A stretch of 64,000 bases of DNA from Nocardioides sp. URHA0020 (GCF_000620705.1 NZ_KK211167.1:124001-188000); one strand, 5' to 3'; numbered from the stretch's first letter, positions 1 through 9,943 are shown. Notes: a model not told the origin generated them from the sequence alone. Numbers and translations: made by a program.

Positions 1-2
1 CC

Positions 3-935
3 GCCGGCACCACCCAGATCGAGGTCGGGCTCGACGACTCCGACCAGTTCCTCGACAAGCCCGAGGCGATCGCCGCGGCGGACCGTCTCGGCGAGTCCTT
101 CCCGGCCGGCACCACGAACCCGACCCAGGTCCTCACCCGTGCCGACCCGGCCCGGGTGCTGCGCACGGTCGAGGACACGCCGGGGGTGGAGTCGGCGATG
201 CCGGGAGCCCGCGGGGGCGGGATCGCCGAGATCGACGTCATCCTCTCGGGCGAGCCGGGCAGCGCCGAGGCGCAGCAGGCGGTCGACACGCTGCGCGACC
301 GGCTGGCGGCGTACGACGACACGCACGTCGGGGGTTCGGAGGCGGAGTCGATGGACGAGCGGTCCGCGTCGCAGCGCGACCGGCTGGTGATCCTCCCCCT
401 GATCCTCCTGCTGGTGCTCGGCGCGCTGGGGCTCCTGCTCCGCTCGGTCGTCGCGCCGCTGCTGCTCGTCGGGACGGTGCTGGCGACCTTCGCCGCGGCC
501 CTCGGCGCGTCCTGGTGGATCTTCACCCAGCTGCTCGGCTTCGAGGCGATCGACGTCAGCGTGCCGCTCTTCTCGTTCCTGTTCCTGGTGGCGCTCGGTG
601 TCGACTACAACATCTTCCTGGTCACCCGGGCCCGGGAGGAGGCGCTCGCGCACGGCCACCACGAGGGCATGCTGCGCGCGCTCACCGCGACCGGCGGCGT
701 CATCACCAGCGCCGGCATCCTGCTGGCCGCGGTCTTCGCCGTGCTCGGCGTGCTGCCGCTGGTCGTCCTCGCCCAGATCGGCACGGTCATCTGCGTCGGC
801 GTCCTGCTCGACACCCTGGTGGTGCGCACCGTCCTGGTCCCGGCGCTCGCGCTCCGCCTCGGCGACCGGTTCTGGTGGCCCCGGCAGGTGGGGGTGGGGG
901 CGCGGACCCGGTCGGTTTCACCGGTGCACCGGTGA
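3..935 (+). CDS. MMPL-family (RND) transporter, C-terminal part
   Basis: The 5' end lies outside the window, and 310 residues remain. The fragment has an extracytoplasmic segment (about residues 1-120), then a membrane block with segments beginning near LVILPLILLLVLGAL and LFSFLFLVALGVDYNIFLVTR. The latter carries the GVDYNIF signature of the MMPL/SecDF fold, in which the Asp sits in the proton path. Proteins of this type export lipids or drugs across the cytoplasmic membrane using the proton gradient. The last six residues (VSPVHR) and the stop codon lie inside the left inverted repeat at 914-992, so the repeat has supplied the C-terminus. Substrate unknown. Confidence 0.85.
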   Translation, partial: AGTTQIEVGLDDSDQFLDKPEAIAAADRLGESFPAGTTNPTQVLTRADPARVLRTVEDTPGVESAMPGARGGGIAEIDVILSGEPGSAEAQQAVDTLRDRLAAYDDTHVGGSEAESMDERSASQRDRLVILPLILLLVLGALGLLLRSVVAPLLLVGTVLATFAAALGASWWIFTQLLGFEAIDVSVPLFSFLFLVALGVDYNIFLVTRAREEALAHGHHEGMLRALTATGGVITSAGILLAAVFAVLGVLPLVVLAQIGTVICVGVLLDTLVVRTVLVPALALRLGDRFWWPRQVGVGARTRSVSPVHR

Positions 936-992
936 ATCCGTCACTTCTCGGGCAATGCATCGCCCGGGAAGTGACGGTTCTGCCCGGGGAGT
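914..992. repeat. Left 79-bp inverted repeat flanking the nuclease-like gene
   Basis: The block contains a 20-bp perfect palindrome (917-936) followed by an imperfect hairpin (938-953 with 962-977, 16 bp, one mismatch) and a further half-copy up to 992. Its reverse complement matches 2054-2132 with about nine mismatches over 79 positions, counted by eye. It overlaps the stop codon of the upstream transporter gene. It may be a terminal inverted repeat or one of a family of REP/REPIN-like interspersed palindromes. Confidence 0.8.
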
Positions 993-1080
993 GACGGGTC
1001 GGCGTACGACGCCATCCCGGTTGTCCACAGGCGGCGAGGTCGTCGGCTTCGTCCACAGGGACCGCGGGCAGGGCCCCAGC

Positions 1081-2031
1081 ATGATGATCCCCGCCGAGCG
1101 GGCGGCCGACGACCCGCGCAATGCTCCGGTCTACCTGCGCAAGACACTGCTCGCCAACGGTCACAACGACCGGACGATCAGGCAGCTGGTCGCGGAGGGC
1201 GTCCTCGTCCGGGTTCGCCACGGGGCGTACGTCGACCGGAGCAACCACGACCACCTCGACGCCGGAGGCCGCCACGGGCTGAGGGCGCGTGCCGCCTACC
1301 ACCAGGCCCGGACCGGGGTGGTGCTGTCGCACGTGTCCGGTGTGCCGGAGTACGACGCACCGACCTGGGGCCTCGACCTCACCGACGTCCACCTCACGCG
1401 TTCCGACGGGAGTGCCGGCCGGCACGAGGCCGGCGTACGTCAGCATTGCGGCCGGCTGAGCGACGGGGACGTCGTCGAGCGGCACGGGATGCTGGTGATG
1501 ACGCCGACCCGCCTCGCGCTCGAGGTGACCACGGTCAGCTCTGCCGAGGCCGGCCTCGTCGTCGTCAACCACTTCCTGCACTGCGGCATGACGACGAAGG
1601 AGGAGCTGCTGGACCGGTACGCCGTCATGGAGCACTGGCCGAACTCGCTGCGCACCGGCTTGGTGCTCCATCGCGCGGATGCTCGCGTCGAGACGGTGGG
1701 AGAGAGCCGGACCCTGCACCTCGTCCTCAGCGCCGGCCTGCCCCCACCGAGCCCTCAATACGAGATCCGCGACGGCGCTGGTCGCGTCATCCACCGGGTC
1801 GACTTCGCGTGGCCGGACCTCGGCGTCTTCCTGGAGTTCGACGGCAGGGTGAAGTACGAGAAGCTCCTGAGGCCGGGGCAGCGCGCCTCTGACGTGGTCA
1901 TTGCCGAGAAGAAGCGCGAGCGCCTCATCTGCGACCTGACCGGCTGGCGGTGCGTCCGGCTCGACTGGTCCGACCTCGGGAGGCCGGCGCTGACCGCGGC
2001 TCTTCTGCGCGCCGAGCTCTTCCGGAGCTGA
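1081..2031 (+). CDS. AbiEi-like wHTH plus DUF559-type PD-(D/E)XK nuclease-like protein
   Basis: This 316-residue protein begins at tandem ATG codons (1081 or 1084). The N-terminal 60 residues (TIRQLVAEGVLVRVRHGAYV) resemble the winged-helix domain of AbiEi-type antitoxins, which recognise DNA. The C-terminus resembles DUF559/Vsr-like endonuclease domains: E208 (ESRTL), D241 (RVDFAWPD) and E252-F-D254 (LEFDG) line up as a PD-(D/E)XK catalytic set, followed by EKKRER. That suggests metal-dependent DNA cleavage. No partner AbiEii-like nucleotidyltransferase lies next to it, so a classical type IV toxin-antitoxin pair is unlikely. It is enclosed by inverted repeats. The domain calls are by motif recognition; the function is not known. 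Confidence 0.7.
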   Translation: MMIPAERAADDPRNAPVYLRKTLLANGHNDRTIRQLVAEGVLVRVRHGAYVDRSNHDHLDAGGRHGLRARAAYHQARTGVVLSHVSGVPEYDAPTWGLDLTDVHLTRSDGSAGRHEAGVRQHCGRLSDGDVVERHGMLVMTPTRLALEVTTVSSAEAGLVVVNHFLHCGMTTKEELLDRYAVMEHWPNSLRTGLVLHRADARVETVGESRTLHLVLSAGLPPPSPQYEIRDGAGRVIHRVDFAWPDLGVFLEFDGRVKYEKLLRPGQRASDVVIAEKKRERLICDLTGWRCVRLDWSDLGRPALTAALLRAELFRS

Positions 2032-2053
2032 CCGACCGACGGCTGACCCAACG

Positions 2054-2132
2054 ACTTCTCGGGCAGGACCGTCACTTCTCAGGCGTTGCATCGGCCGAGA
2101 AGTGACGGTTTCACCGGTGCACCGGTGAAACC
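2054..2132. repeat. Right 79-bp inverted repeat flanking the nuclease-like gene
   Basis: This is the mirror copy of 914-992. It holds a half-copy at 2054-2066, a 13-bp perfect stem (2068-2080 with 2097-2109) and a 26-bp perfect palindrome at 2107-2132. It ends 22 bp before the stop of the convergent malic enzyme gene, so its stem-loops may also serve as transcription terminators. Confidence 0.8.
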
Positions 2133-2154
2133 GCCGAAGCCCCGAACGAGACCG

Positions 2155-3528
<1,374 letters not shown>

Positions 3529-3638
3529 GCCCCGACCTTCCTCCCGCCTCGCGGTTACCGGCAAGTCGGCGCCGCCGATCCCAGGCATCACCCGTGCGAC
3601 GAGCCCTGCGACAAACACCGCGACGAGCACTGCGGCGC

Positions 3639-3667
3639 ACACCGGCGGACCACCCGACCGCCGGTGT
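3639..3667. other. 10-bp stem hairpin in the divergent promoter region
   Basis: ACACCGGCGG (3639-3648) pairs with CCGCCGGTGT (3658-3667) across a 9-nt loop, between the divergent malic enzyme and TetR genes. It may belong to the malic enzyme leader or be a regulator site. No function can be assigned. Confidence 0.4.
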
Positions 3668-3683
3668 GACGACCGCCACATTT

Positions 3684-3735
3684 TTGCACTTCGTCTCCGA
3701 TAGTGCAAGAATGCACTTAATGACCGAGAGTGCAA
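3684..3735. promoter_or_regulatory. Tandem 25-bp operators overlapping promoter and start of the TetR gene
   Basis: Two copies of a 7-11-7 inverted repeat are present: TTGCACT...AGTGCAA at 3684-3708 and ATGCACT...AGTGCAA at 3711-3735, phased 27 bp apart. A -35-like TTGCAC (3684-3689) and a -10-like AAGAAT (3707-3712) with a 17-bp spacer would start transcription near 3719, at the ATG at 3720, giving a leaderless mRNA. Binding of the TetR product here would block its own promoter. This is a typical autorepressor arrangement, inferred from position. Confidence 0.75.
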
Positions 3736-4310
3736 TCAGCCTGCGTGAGCAGAAGCGGTGGGAGACCAGCCACCGCATCTCCATGTGCGCCCAGCGCCTC
3801 ACCGACGCGCACGGGCTCGACGGCTTCACGATGGACGAGCTGGCCGACGCCGCCGAGGTCTCGCGCCGCACGCTGTTCAACTACTTCCCGAGCAAGCTCG
3901 ACGCGGTGCTCGGCACGATCCCCGAGCTGCCGGCGGAGGCGCTCGCCACCTTCCAGGCCGGCGGACCGCACGGATCCCTCATCGAGGACCTCGGCGCGCT
4001 CGCCAAGGCGCTGCTGGCGGCGAAGGAGCCGGACCGCGAGGCCATGCTCCTCACCCGGCGGGTGCTCTCCAGCAGCGCCCGGGTGCTCGCCGCGGCGCAC
4101 CAGCGCTTCGAGCAGATCACCGACGACTTCACGGCGCTGATCCTCGAGCGCGAGGGCGACGACTTCGGCATCGACCGGGCCCGACTGGCGATCCGCATCA
4201 TCGGCGCCCTCTTCGACTCCGCCCTCACGACCTTCCTCGAGGGAGGCGAGCGCCCGGTCGACGAGCTGTTCGACCGCTACCTCACCGAAGCCCGCTCCCT
4301 CTTCGCCTGA
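3720..4310 (+). CDS. TetR-family transcriptional repressor
   Basis: This 196-residue protein has the TetR N-terminal helix-turn-helix (about residues 15-60: [25 protein letters not shown]) and a helical ligand-binding C-terminal half of unknown specificity. It is followed 50 bp later by an MMPL exporter gene on the same strand, so it most likely represses itself and that exporter until a substrate binds. Two start codons are possible (3711 and 3720). I chose 3720 because the predicted promoter places the transcription start there and no clear ribosome site is seen. Its two operators run into the first codons. Confidence 0.9.
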   Translation: MTESAISLREQKRWETSHRISMCAQRLTDAHGLDGFTMDELADAAEVSRRTLFNYFPSKLDAVLGTIPELPAEALATFQAGGPHGSLIEDLGALAKALLAAKEPDREAMLLTRRVLSSSARVLAAAHQRFEQITDDFTALILEREGDDFGIDRARLAIRIIGALFDSALTTFLEGGERPVDELFDRYLTEARSLFA

Positions 4311-4360
4311 CGCCCACCCCGACCCCGACCCAGACCCCGACCCAGACCAGGAGCCCACCC

Positions 4361-6730
4361 ATGGCCACCCTGCTTCACCGCCTCGGCAAGACCGCCTACC
4401 GGCGCTGGCCGTTCTTCATCGCCGGCTGGCTGGTGCTGCTCATCGCAGTCATCACCGTGGCCGCGGGCTTCTCGAAGCCGATGAGCGACGCGTTCACGAT
4501 CCCCGGCATCCCGTCGGAGAAGGCGGCGGACCTCCAGTCCGAGCTCTTCCCCGGCTCCGCCGACGCCCTCGACGAGGCCTCGGTCACGGTCGTGGTGGCC
4601 GCTCCGAAGGGTCACACCCTCCAGGAGCCGACCTACTCGAAGGCCGTCGACACCCTGGTCACCGGGCTGGGCGACCTGCCGCAGATGGCCAAGGACGCGC
4701 CGGTCGCCAACCCGGTCGAGGCGGCCAAGACGCAGACGCAGCAGATCCTCGACGCCGCCGAGCAGAGCGGTACGCCGCCGGACGAGGCGCAGGCCAACGC
4801 CGACGCCCTCTCGCCGCTGTCCGCTGACAAGCGGGTCGGCACGATCAGCTTCACCTTCGACGTCGACACCGTGGCTGACGTGAAGGCCACGACCATCGAC
4901 GACCTGACCGAGGTCATGGACCAGGGCCGCGACGCCGGCCTCACCGTCGAGGCCAACGGCTCCGGCTCCCAGACCCAGGAGATCGGTGGCGGCGCCTCCG
5001 AGCTCATCGGCATCGGCATCGCGCTGATGGTGCTGCTGCTCACCTTCGGCTCGTTCGTCGCGGCCGGGCTGCCCATCCTGAGCGCCGTCTTCGGCCTCGG
5101 CGTCGGCCTCACCGGCATCACCGCCCTGACGGCCTTCATGGACGTCAGCTCCAGCACCACGATCCTCGCGACGATGATCGGCCTCGCGGTCGGCATCGAC
5201 TACACGCTCTTCATCCTGGCGCGCTACCGCAACGAGCTGCACCACACCGACGACCGCGAGGAAGCCGTCGGCATCGCCGTCGGTACGGCGGGCTCGGCCG
5301 TCGTCTTCGCCGGCCTCACCGTGCTCATCGCGCTCTCGGCCCTCTCCGTGGTCGGCATCCCGTTCCTGACCGCGATGGGCCTCGCGGCCGCGGCGACGGT
5401 GCTCATCGCCGTCCTCGTGGCGCTGACCCTGCTGCCGGCGATCCTCGGCGTGCTCAAGTCCAAGGCCTTCGGCGGCGGCTTCCGTCGCTACGAGCCCAAG
5501 CGTGACGAGGACGGCCGGGTGCTCAACAATGGCGTGCGCTGGGCCCGCTTCGTGGGCAAGCGCCCGGTGGCGCTCGCGCTCCTGGTTGTCGTGGTCCTCG
5601 GCGCCCTCGCGATCCCGCTCAAGGACCTGCACCTGGCGTTCCCGACCGACAGCACCGCGTCGACCGACACGACGCAGCGCAAGGCCTCAGACCTGATGTC
5701 CGAGGCCTTCGGCCCCGGCCGCGAGGGCCCGCTGCTCGCCGTCGTCGACGGCCGGGCCATCGATGACGCCGACTCCCGGGACACCGCGTTCCAGGACGTC
5801 GCGACCTGGGCGGCCGGTGAGGACGACGTCGCCAACGCGCAGGTGGTCGCCACCAACGCCGTGCGCGACGCCGACGGCAACGTGACCACCCCGGCCACGG
5901 GCGCGCTCGTGCAGATCACCCCGTCCTCGGGCCCCGACGACACCGCCACCGAGGACCTGCTCCAGGCCCTGCGCGACGGTCAGGGCGGCATCCAGGAGTC
6001 CACCGGCACCGACATCGGGATCACCGGCCAGACCGCGATCCAGACCGACGTCTCGGAGCGGCTCAGCAATGCGCTGCCGATCTACCTCGCGATCGTGATC
6101 GGGCTGGCGTTCCTGCTGCTGATGATCGTCTTCCGCTCGATCCTGGTGCCGCTCACGGCGACGGTCGGCTTCCTGTTCAGCGTGCTCGCGACCCTGGGCG
6201 CCACGGTGCTGATCTTCCAGGAGGGCACCTTCGGCCTGATGCAGGGCCAGCCGATCGTCAGCTTCATGCCGATCTTCCTGATCGGCGTGGTGTTCGGGCT
6301 CGCGATGGACTACCAGGTCTTCCTGGTGTCGCGGATGCGCGAGGCCCACGTCCACGGCATGTCGACCCGCGAGGCCGTGGTCGACGGGTTCCGCAACAGC
6401 GCCCGCGTGGTCACCGCGGCCGCCACGATCATGACCGCGGTCTTCGCCGCGTTCATGCTCCAGGACGACGCGATCGCCAAGTCGATGGGCTTCGCGCTCG
6501 CCGCGGCGGTCGTCTTCGACGCCTTCATCGTGCGGATGGTGCTGATCCCGGCGCTGCTCTACCTGCTGGGCGAGAAGGCCTGGTGGCTGCCGACGTGGCT
6601 CGACCGGATCCTGCCGAACGTCGACGTCGAGGGCGAGAAGCTGCAGCGCGCCCACCTCGTCGGTCGCCCGCTCGAGGCCGACCTGGCCGAGCTGGACGAG
6701 GTCGACGACGAGGCCTCGGCCCGGGTCTGA
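4361..6730 (+). CDS. MMPL-family RND transporter regulated by the adjacent TetR
   Basis: The full-length protein has 789 residues and two MMPL repeats. Each has one isolated membrane helix, an extracytoplasmic loop and a five-helix bundle. The proton-relay signatures AVGIDYTLFILARYR and GLAMDYQVFLVSRMRE are present in the first and second halves. It probably exports a hydrophobic compound or lipid across the membrane using the proton motive force. The ATG at 4361 follows AGGAG; the 50-bp spacer after the TetR gene contains a short tandem CCGACCCAGACC repeat. The gene is very likely co-transcribed with the repressor. Substrate not determinable. Confidence 0.9.
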   Translation: MATLLHRLGKTAYRRWPFFIAGWLVLLIAVITVAAGFSKPMSDAFTIPGIPSEKAADLQSELFPGSADALDEASVTVVVAAPKGHTLQEPTYSKAVDTLVTGLGDLPQMAKDAPVANPVEAAKTQTQQILDAAEQSGTPPDEAQANADALSPLSADKRVGTISFTFDVDTVADVKATTIDDLTEVMDQGRDAGLTVEANGSGSQTQEIGGGASELIGIGIALMVLLLTFGSFVAAGLPILSAVFGLGVGLTGITALTAFMDVSSSTTILATMIGLAVGIDYTLFILARYRNELHHTDDREEAVGIAVGTAGSAVVFAGLTVLIALSALSVVGIPFLTAMGLAAAATVLIAVLVALTLLPAILGVLKSKAFGGGFRRYEPKRDEDGRVLNNGVRWARFVGKRPVALALLVVVVLGALAIPLKDLHLAFPTDSTASTDTTQRKASDLMSEAFGPGREGPLLAVVDGRAIDDADSRDTAFQDVATWAAGEDDVANAQVVATNAVRDADGNVTTPATGALVQITPSSGPDDTATEDLLQALRDGQGGIQESTGTDIGITGQTAIQTDVSERLSNALPIYLAIVIGLAFLLLMIVFRSILVPLTATVGFLFSVLATLGATVLIFQEGTFGLMQGQPIVSFMPIFLIGVVFGLAMDYQVFLVSRMREAHVHGMSTREAVVDGFRNSARVVTAAATIMTAVFAAFMLQDDAIAKSMGFALAAAVVFDAFIVRMVLIPALLYLLGEKAWWLPTWLDRILPNVDVEGEKLQRAHLVGRPLEADLAELDEVDDEASARV

Positions 6731-6745
6731 CCGCAGCACCACGGA

Positions 6746-6779
6746 CGAGCTGGTCCGGTCCCGGGACCGGACCAGCTCG
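6746..6779. terminator. Perfect 34-nt palindrome, bidirectional terminator
   Basis: The two 17-nt arms (6746-6762 and 6763-6779) are fully complementary with no designed loop. The palindrome lies between the convergent MMPL and glutathione peroxidase genes. No U-run follows, as is common for actinobacterial terminators. Confidence 0.75.
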
Positions 6780-6848
6780 GCACGGTCACGCGCGCACCCG
6801 CCGACTGCGGCTGTCGACTGCGGTGCTGACCCGCGAGTGGTCCGAGGA

Positions 6849-7331
6849 TCAGGAGCCGAGGGTCTTCTCGAGGTCGCCGGCGATCTTCTCCGGCTTGGTC
6901 GTGGGCGCGTAGCGGCCCACCACCTCACCGTCGCGGTTGACGAGGAACTTCGTGAAGTTCCACTTCACCTTGTCGCCGAGGACGCCGCCCTTCTCGGAGG
7001 TCAGCCACCGGAAGAGCGGGTGCGCTCCCTCGCCCTTGACGTCGATCTTGGCGAAGAGCGGGAAGGTGACCCCGAAGTTGCGCTCGCAGAAGCCCTGGAT
7101 CTCGGCCTCGTCGCCCGGCTCCTGGTTGCCGAACTGGTCGCACGGGAAGCCGAGGACCGTGAAGCCGCGGTCGGCGTACTCGTCCTGCAACTTCTGCAGG
7201 CCCTGGTACTGCGGGGTGAAGCCGCACTGCGATGCGGTGTTGACCACGAGGACCACGTCGCCGTCGTACGTCGAGAGGTCGATCTCGGAGCCGTTGATGC
7301 CGATGGCCGAGAAGTCGGAGAGGGAGGTCAT
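6849..7331 (-). CDS. Glutathione peroxidase-family thiol peroxidase
   Basis: The protein has 160 residues, the usual length of bacterial GPx. Peroxidatic Cys36 lies in NTASQCGFTPQY. The tetrad residues appear in QFGNQEPG (Gln) and KWNFTKFLV (Trp, Asn). Such enzymes reduce hydrogen peroxide and lipid peroxides; in actinobacteria, which lack glutathione, the electron donor is normally thioredoxin. Start 7331 is the MTSLSDF methionine that matches family N-termini. It is a single gene convergent with the MMPL transporter. Confidence 0.93.
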   Translation of the reverse strand: MTSLSDFSAIGINGSEIDLSTYDGDVVLVVNTASQCGFTPQYQGLQKLQDEYADRGFTVLGFPCDQFGNQEPGDEAEIQGFCERNFGVTFPLFAKIDVKGEGAHPLFRWLTSEKGGVLGDKVKWNFTKFLVNRDGEVVGRYAPTTKPEKIAGDLEKTLGS

Positions 7332-7422
7332 GGACGAAGCGTCTCCGACGAGGCGCCCCCGCGGCCACCAGGTGTGGGCTGCGCCACGTTTTGGCCCCGA
7401 CCGGTACGGACACCGTGCAGCC

Positions 7423-7602
7423 ATGTCGATCGAGTCTGAGGTCATGATGGGTCTGATGACCTTCGTGCTGCTGGTGCCGGCGCTGATGGTGACGGTGCTC
7501 GTCACCGGGCTGTCGCCCCGCGACCGCGACGCGGTCCGAGGACGCGAGCTCGTGCCGGCACGACACGCGGCTGGACGCTCCGACCGCCGCGGGGGGGCCT
7601 GA
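7423..7602 (+). CDS. Small single-pass membrane protein, hypothetical
   Basis: This 59-residue product has one hydrophobic helix (about residues 9-30, MGLMTFVLLVPALMVTVLV) followed by a basic Arg-rich tail. It is divergent from the peroxidase gene and convergent with cls. I do not recognise a family. It may be a real small membrane protein, but the support is only the helix and the available space. Confidence 0.35.
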   Translation: MSIESEVMMGLMTFVLLVPALMVTVLVTGLSPRDRDAVRGRELVPARHAAGRSDRRGGA

Positions 7603-7631
7603 CCCTTCTCCGGCGGAAGCGCCGGCGCGGC

Positions 7632-9122
7632 TCACTGGATCGTCGCCGTGAGCCGCATCAGGTTGTCGAGGTAGGTGTCCTTGCGACTGCGCCCGAGCCA
7701 GTCGTCGAGCGTCAGCTCGGTGGACAGCTCCCGGTAGTGGTCCTGGACCTGGGACAGGCGGGCGACGACGTCCGCGCCGGTCATCATCATCACCACCTCG
7801 TAGTTGAGGGCGAACGAGCGCATGTCCATGTTGCTCGACCCGATGACCACGACCTCGTCGTCGACGGAGAAGTGCTTGGCGTGCAGCACGAACGGCTCGG
7901 GGTAGAGCCAGATCCGCACCCCTGCCCGCAGCAGCGACTCGTAGTACGAGCGCTGGGCGTGGGCCACCATGAACTGGTCGGCCGTGGCACCGACGAAGAG
8001 CTCGACCTCGACACCTCGCTGCGCGGCCGTCGTCACGGCGTACAGCAGCGAGTCGTCCGGCACGAAGTACGGGCTCGTCAGCGACAGCCGCTTGGTCGCC
8101 GAGTAGAGCATGCTGTTGAAGAGGCGCAGGTTGTTCTCAGTCACGAAGCCCGGACCGCTCGGCACCACCTGGACGCCAACCCCGGTGAGGGCACCGGGAC
8201 GCGGCGACGGCTCCGGGGCCACGACGGCCACCACGTGCTGGAGGTTCTCGCCGGTCTCGGTGAACCAGTCGGTCGCGAAGACGACGTTGAGCTCCTGGAC
8301 CACCGGCCCCTCGACCCGGGCCATCAGCTCGACCCAGGCGCGGCCGAGCTTCTGGTTCTTGGGCTTGTCGTAGTGCGGCTCGATCAGGTTCTGCGAGCCG
8401 CTGAACGCCACCCGGCCGTCGACCACGAGGATCTTGCGGTGGTTGCGCAGGTCCGGCCGGCGCACCTCGCCCTTCAGCGGCCTGATCGGCAGCATCGCGG
8501 CCCACTGGATCCCGGTGCCCTCCAGCTTGGCCAGCATCTCCTTGTAGACCGGGATGCCACGGGAGCCGATGTGGTCGAAGAGGAACCGGACCGTCACGCC
8601 CCGCTGTGTCGCGCGCACCAGCTCCTCGAAGAACGGGGTGGTCATCTCGTCCCAGGCCGAGATGTAGAACTGCACGTGCACGTAGTCGGTGGCCGCGGCG
8701 ACCTCGCGGGTCATCGCCTCGATGCCGCCCTGGTAGTCCTCGATCAGCTCGACGGTGTTGCCGAAGCTGAGCGGGAGCACCCCGAGCTCGCTGTTGAGCC
8801 GGGCGAACGACTGGACCAGGGGCGGCAGGGCGGCGCGGAGCTCGTGGTTCTCGATGTCCTCGAGGTGGGCGGCGGCCAGGATGGCGGCGTTGACCTCCGC
8901 CTGCAGGGCACGCCGCTTCTTGCCGACCGTGGTGCGCCCGAAGAGCAGGAACAGCACGAAGCCCAGCAACGGGATCGCGATGATCAGCAGCAGCCACGCC
9001 ATCGCGGTCTGCGGCCGGCGCCCGCCGGGCAGCACCAGGAGAGCGCACAGGATGATCGCGATGTCGACGGCGACCAGGATCGCGCTGACCGCAGCGCCGG
9101 GTGACGAGAACAGCGCTGTCAT
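7632..9122 (-). CDS. cls: Cardiolipin synthase (phospholipase D superfamily)
   Basis: This 496-residue protein has two N-terminal membrane helices (about residues 10-30 and 38-60) and two HKD phospholipase D motifs: H228-x-K (HRKILVVDG...GSQN) and H414-x-K (HAKHFSVDDE...GSSNMD). It makes cardiolipin at the cytoplasmic membrane, from two phosphatidylglycerols or from PG and CDP-diacylglycerol. Length and layout match bacterial ClsA-type enzymes. Thirteen base pairs separate it from the SHOCT gene upstream, so cls is likely the last gene of a three-gene operon (DUF6325, SHOCT, cls). A small hairpin (7610-7625) follows the stop. Confidence 0.9.
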   Translation of the reverse strand: MTALFSSPGAAVSAILVAVDIAIILCALLVLPGGRRPQTAMAWLLLIIAIPLLGFVLFLLFGRTTVGKKRRALQAEVNAAILAAAHLEDIENHELRAALPPLVQSFARLNSELGVLPLSFGNTVELIEDYQGGIEAMTREVAAATDYVHVQFYISAWDEMTTPFFEELVRATQRGVTVRFLFDHIGSRGIPVYKEMLAKLEGTGIQWAAMLPIRPLKGEVRRPDLRNHRKILVVDGRVAFSGSQNLIEPHYDKPKNQKLGRAWVELMARVEGPVVQELNVVFATDWFTETGENLQHVVAVVAPEPSPRPGALTGVGVQVVPSGPGFVTENNLRLFNSMLYSATKRLSLTSPYFVPDDSLLYAVTTAAQRGVEVELFVGATADQFMVAHAQRSYYESLLRAGVRIWLYPEPFVLHAKHFSVDDEVVVIGSSNMDMRSFALNYEVVMMMTGADVVARLSQVQDHYRELSTELTLDDWLGRSRKDTYLDNLMRLTATIQ

Positions 9123-9135
9123 CGGAGGTCGGCGC

Positions 9136-9441
9136 TCAGCCGATCAGGCGCTGCTTGGCCGCGGAGAACTCGTCGTCGCTCAGGATCCCCTGCTGGTGCA
9201 GATCGGCGAGCTGCTGGATCTTGGCGATCAGGTCGTCGCCGGCGCTCGGCGCTGCCGGGGGAGGCGGTGGGGGCGGTGGCGGCGCGGACTGCTGCTGGTA
9301 CGCCGCGGCGTCGGCCTGCTGCTGGGCCTGCTCCTGCTGGCGCCGGTTCACGGCGTTCGAGGTGGCGGTGGCGGTGCCGGCGATGACCGCCGTGCGAGCC
9401 ATCGTGCCGACGAGTCCGGGCCGTCCCATCCGACGCCTCAT
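9136..9441 (-). CDS. SHOCT-domain small membrane-associated protein
   Basis: This 101-residue protein has a hydrophobic N-terminal stretch (ARTAVIAGTATATSN), a Gln/Ala-rich coiled segment, a run of nine prolines and a C-terminal SHOCT domain (about residues 72-101: DLIAKIQQLADLHQQGILSDDEFSAAKQRLIG). SHOCT modules are short helical domains thought to mediate oligomerisation. Its start overlaps the stop of the DUF6325 gene by 4 bp (ATGA), so the two are translationally coupled. Role unknown; the company of cls and stress proteins suggests envelope stress. Confidence 0.8.
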   Translation of the reverse strand: MRRRMGRPGLVGTMARTAVIAGTATATSNAVNRRQQEQAQQQADAAAYQQQSAPPPPPPPPPAAPSAGDDLIAKIQQLADLHQQGILSDDEFSAAKQRLIG

Positions 9442-9857
9442 GCGCGAGCCTCCTGTGCTGCGAACGCCGCGTCGACGTCCTCGGGTGTGATCCGGGCGAA
9501 GAGCGCGACCTCGGCACCCAGCGCCTCGAGCTCGTTCACCGCCTCGCGTGCCCAGACCTCCTCGAACACCAGGGCCAGGCCCTGCTGGTCGTCGCCGAGC
9601 GAATCGGTCAGCACGGCGAGGTCGTCGTCGCTGAGCAGGTCGTTGTCGTCGATGTCGAGCCCGGACAGCGCCGCCGGCAGGCCGTCCTCGAGGTCGAGGA
9701 GCCCGAGCCGGCCGCTGTCGTCGCGCAGGGCGACGACGCAGTCGATGAGCCGGATGACGCCGGCCTGGACCGGCTTGCGCACCACTGCCACCATCTCGGC
9801 GAGCCCGACGTCGTTCGGGAACGCCAGGAACAAGACCTCGACCGGTCCTCGCTTCAT
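9438..9857 (-). CDS. DUF6325-like protein
   Basis: This 139-residue acidic protein (MKRGPVEVLFLAFPNDV...) has no membrane segment and no enzymatic motif. It resembles the DUF6325 family, commonly found directly before SHOCT-domain genes in actinobacteria. The N-terminal GPVEVLFLAFP strand and the C-terminal EALGAEVALFARITPEDVDAAF segment are the recognisable parts. Start 9857 follows a GGAGAC-like ribosome site. It is first in the operon with SHOCT and cls; a regulon-type palindrome lies 87 bp upstream. Confidence 0.7.
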   Translation of the reverse strand: MKRGPVEVLFLAFPNDVGLAEMVAVVRKPVQAGVIRLIDCVVALRDDSGRLGLLDLEDGLPAALSGLDIDDNDLLSDDDLAVLTDSLGDDQQGLALVFEEVWAREAVNELEALGAEVALFARITPEDVDAAFAAQEARA

Positions 9858-9943
9858 CGACGTCTCCTGATGCCGTGGGCGCACAACTGAGCCGGGAACC
9901 CGGCTCCGTGCCTGAACCCTAGGCTCGCCGTGTCGGTGCAGCG

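Larger units (their letters stand above)
914..2132. mobile_element. Putative inverted-repeat-bounded cassette carrying one nuclease-like gene
   Basis: Two 79-bp inverted repeats in opposite orientation enclose one gene (1081-2031) and nothing else. The unit fills the gap between two convergent genes. There is no transposase and I see no clear target-site duplication at the outer edges. It could be a non-autonomous mobile cassette moved in trans, or a gene that chance placed between two REPIN-like copies. Confidence 0.4.

Noticed and set aside
914..2132. Insertion sequence
   Set aside because: No transposase gene, no clear target duplication, and the only gene is nuclease-like. Kept only as a putative cassette.
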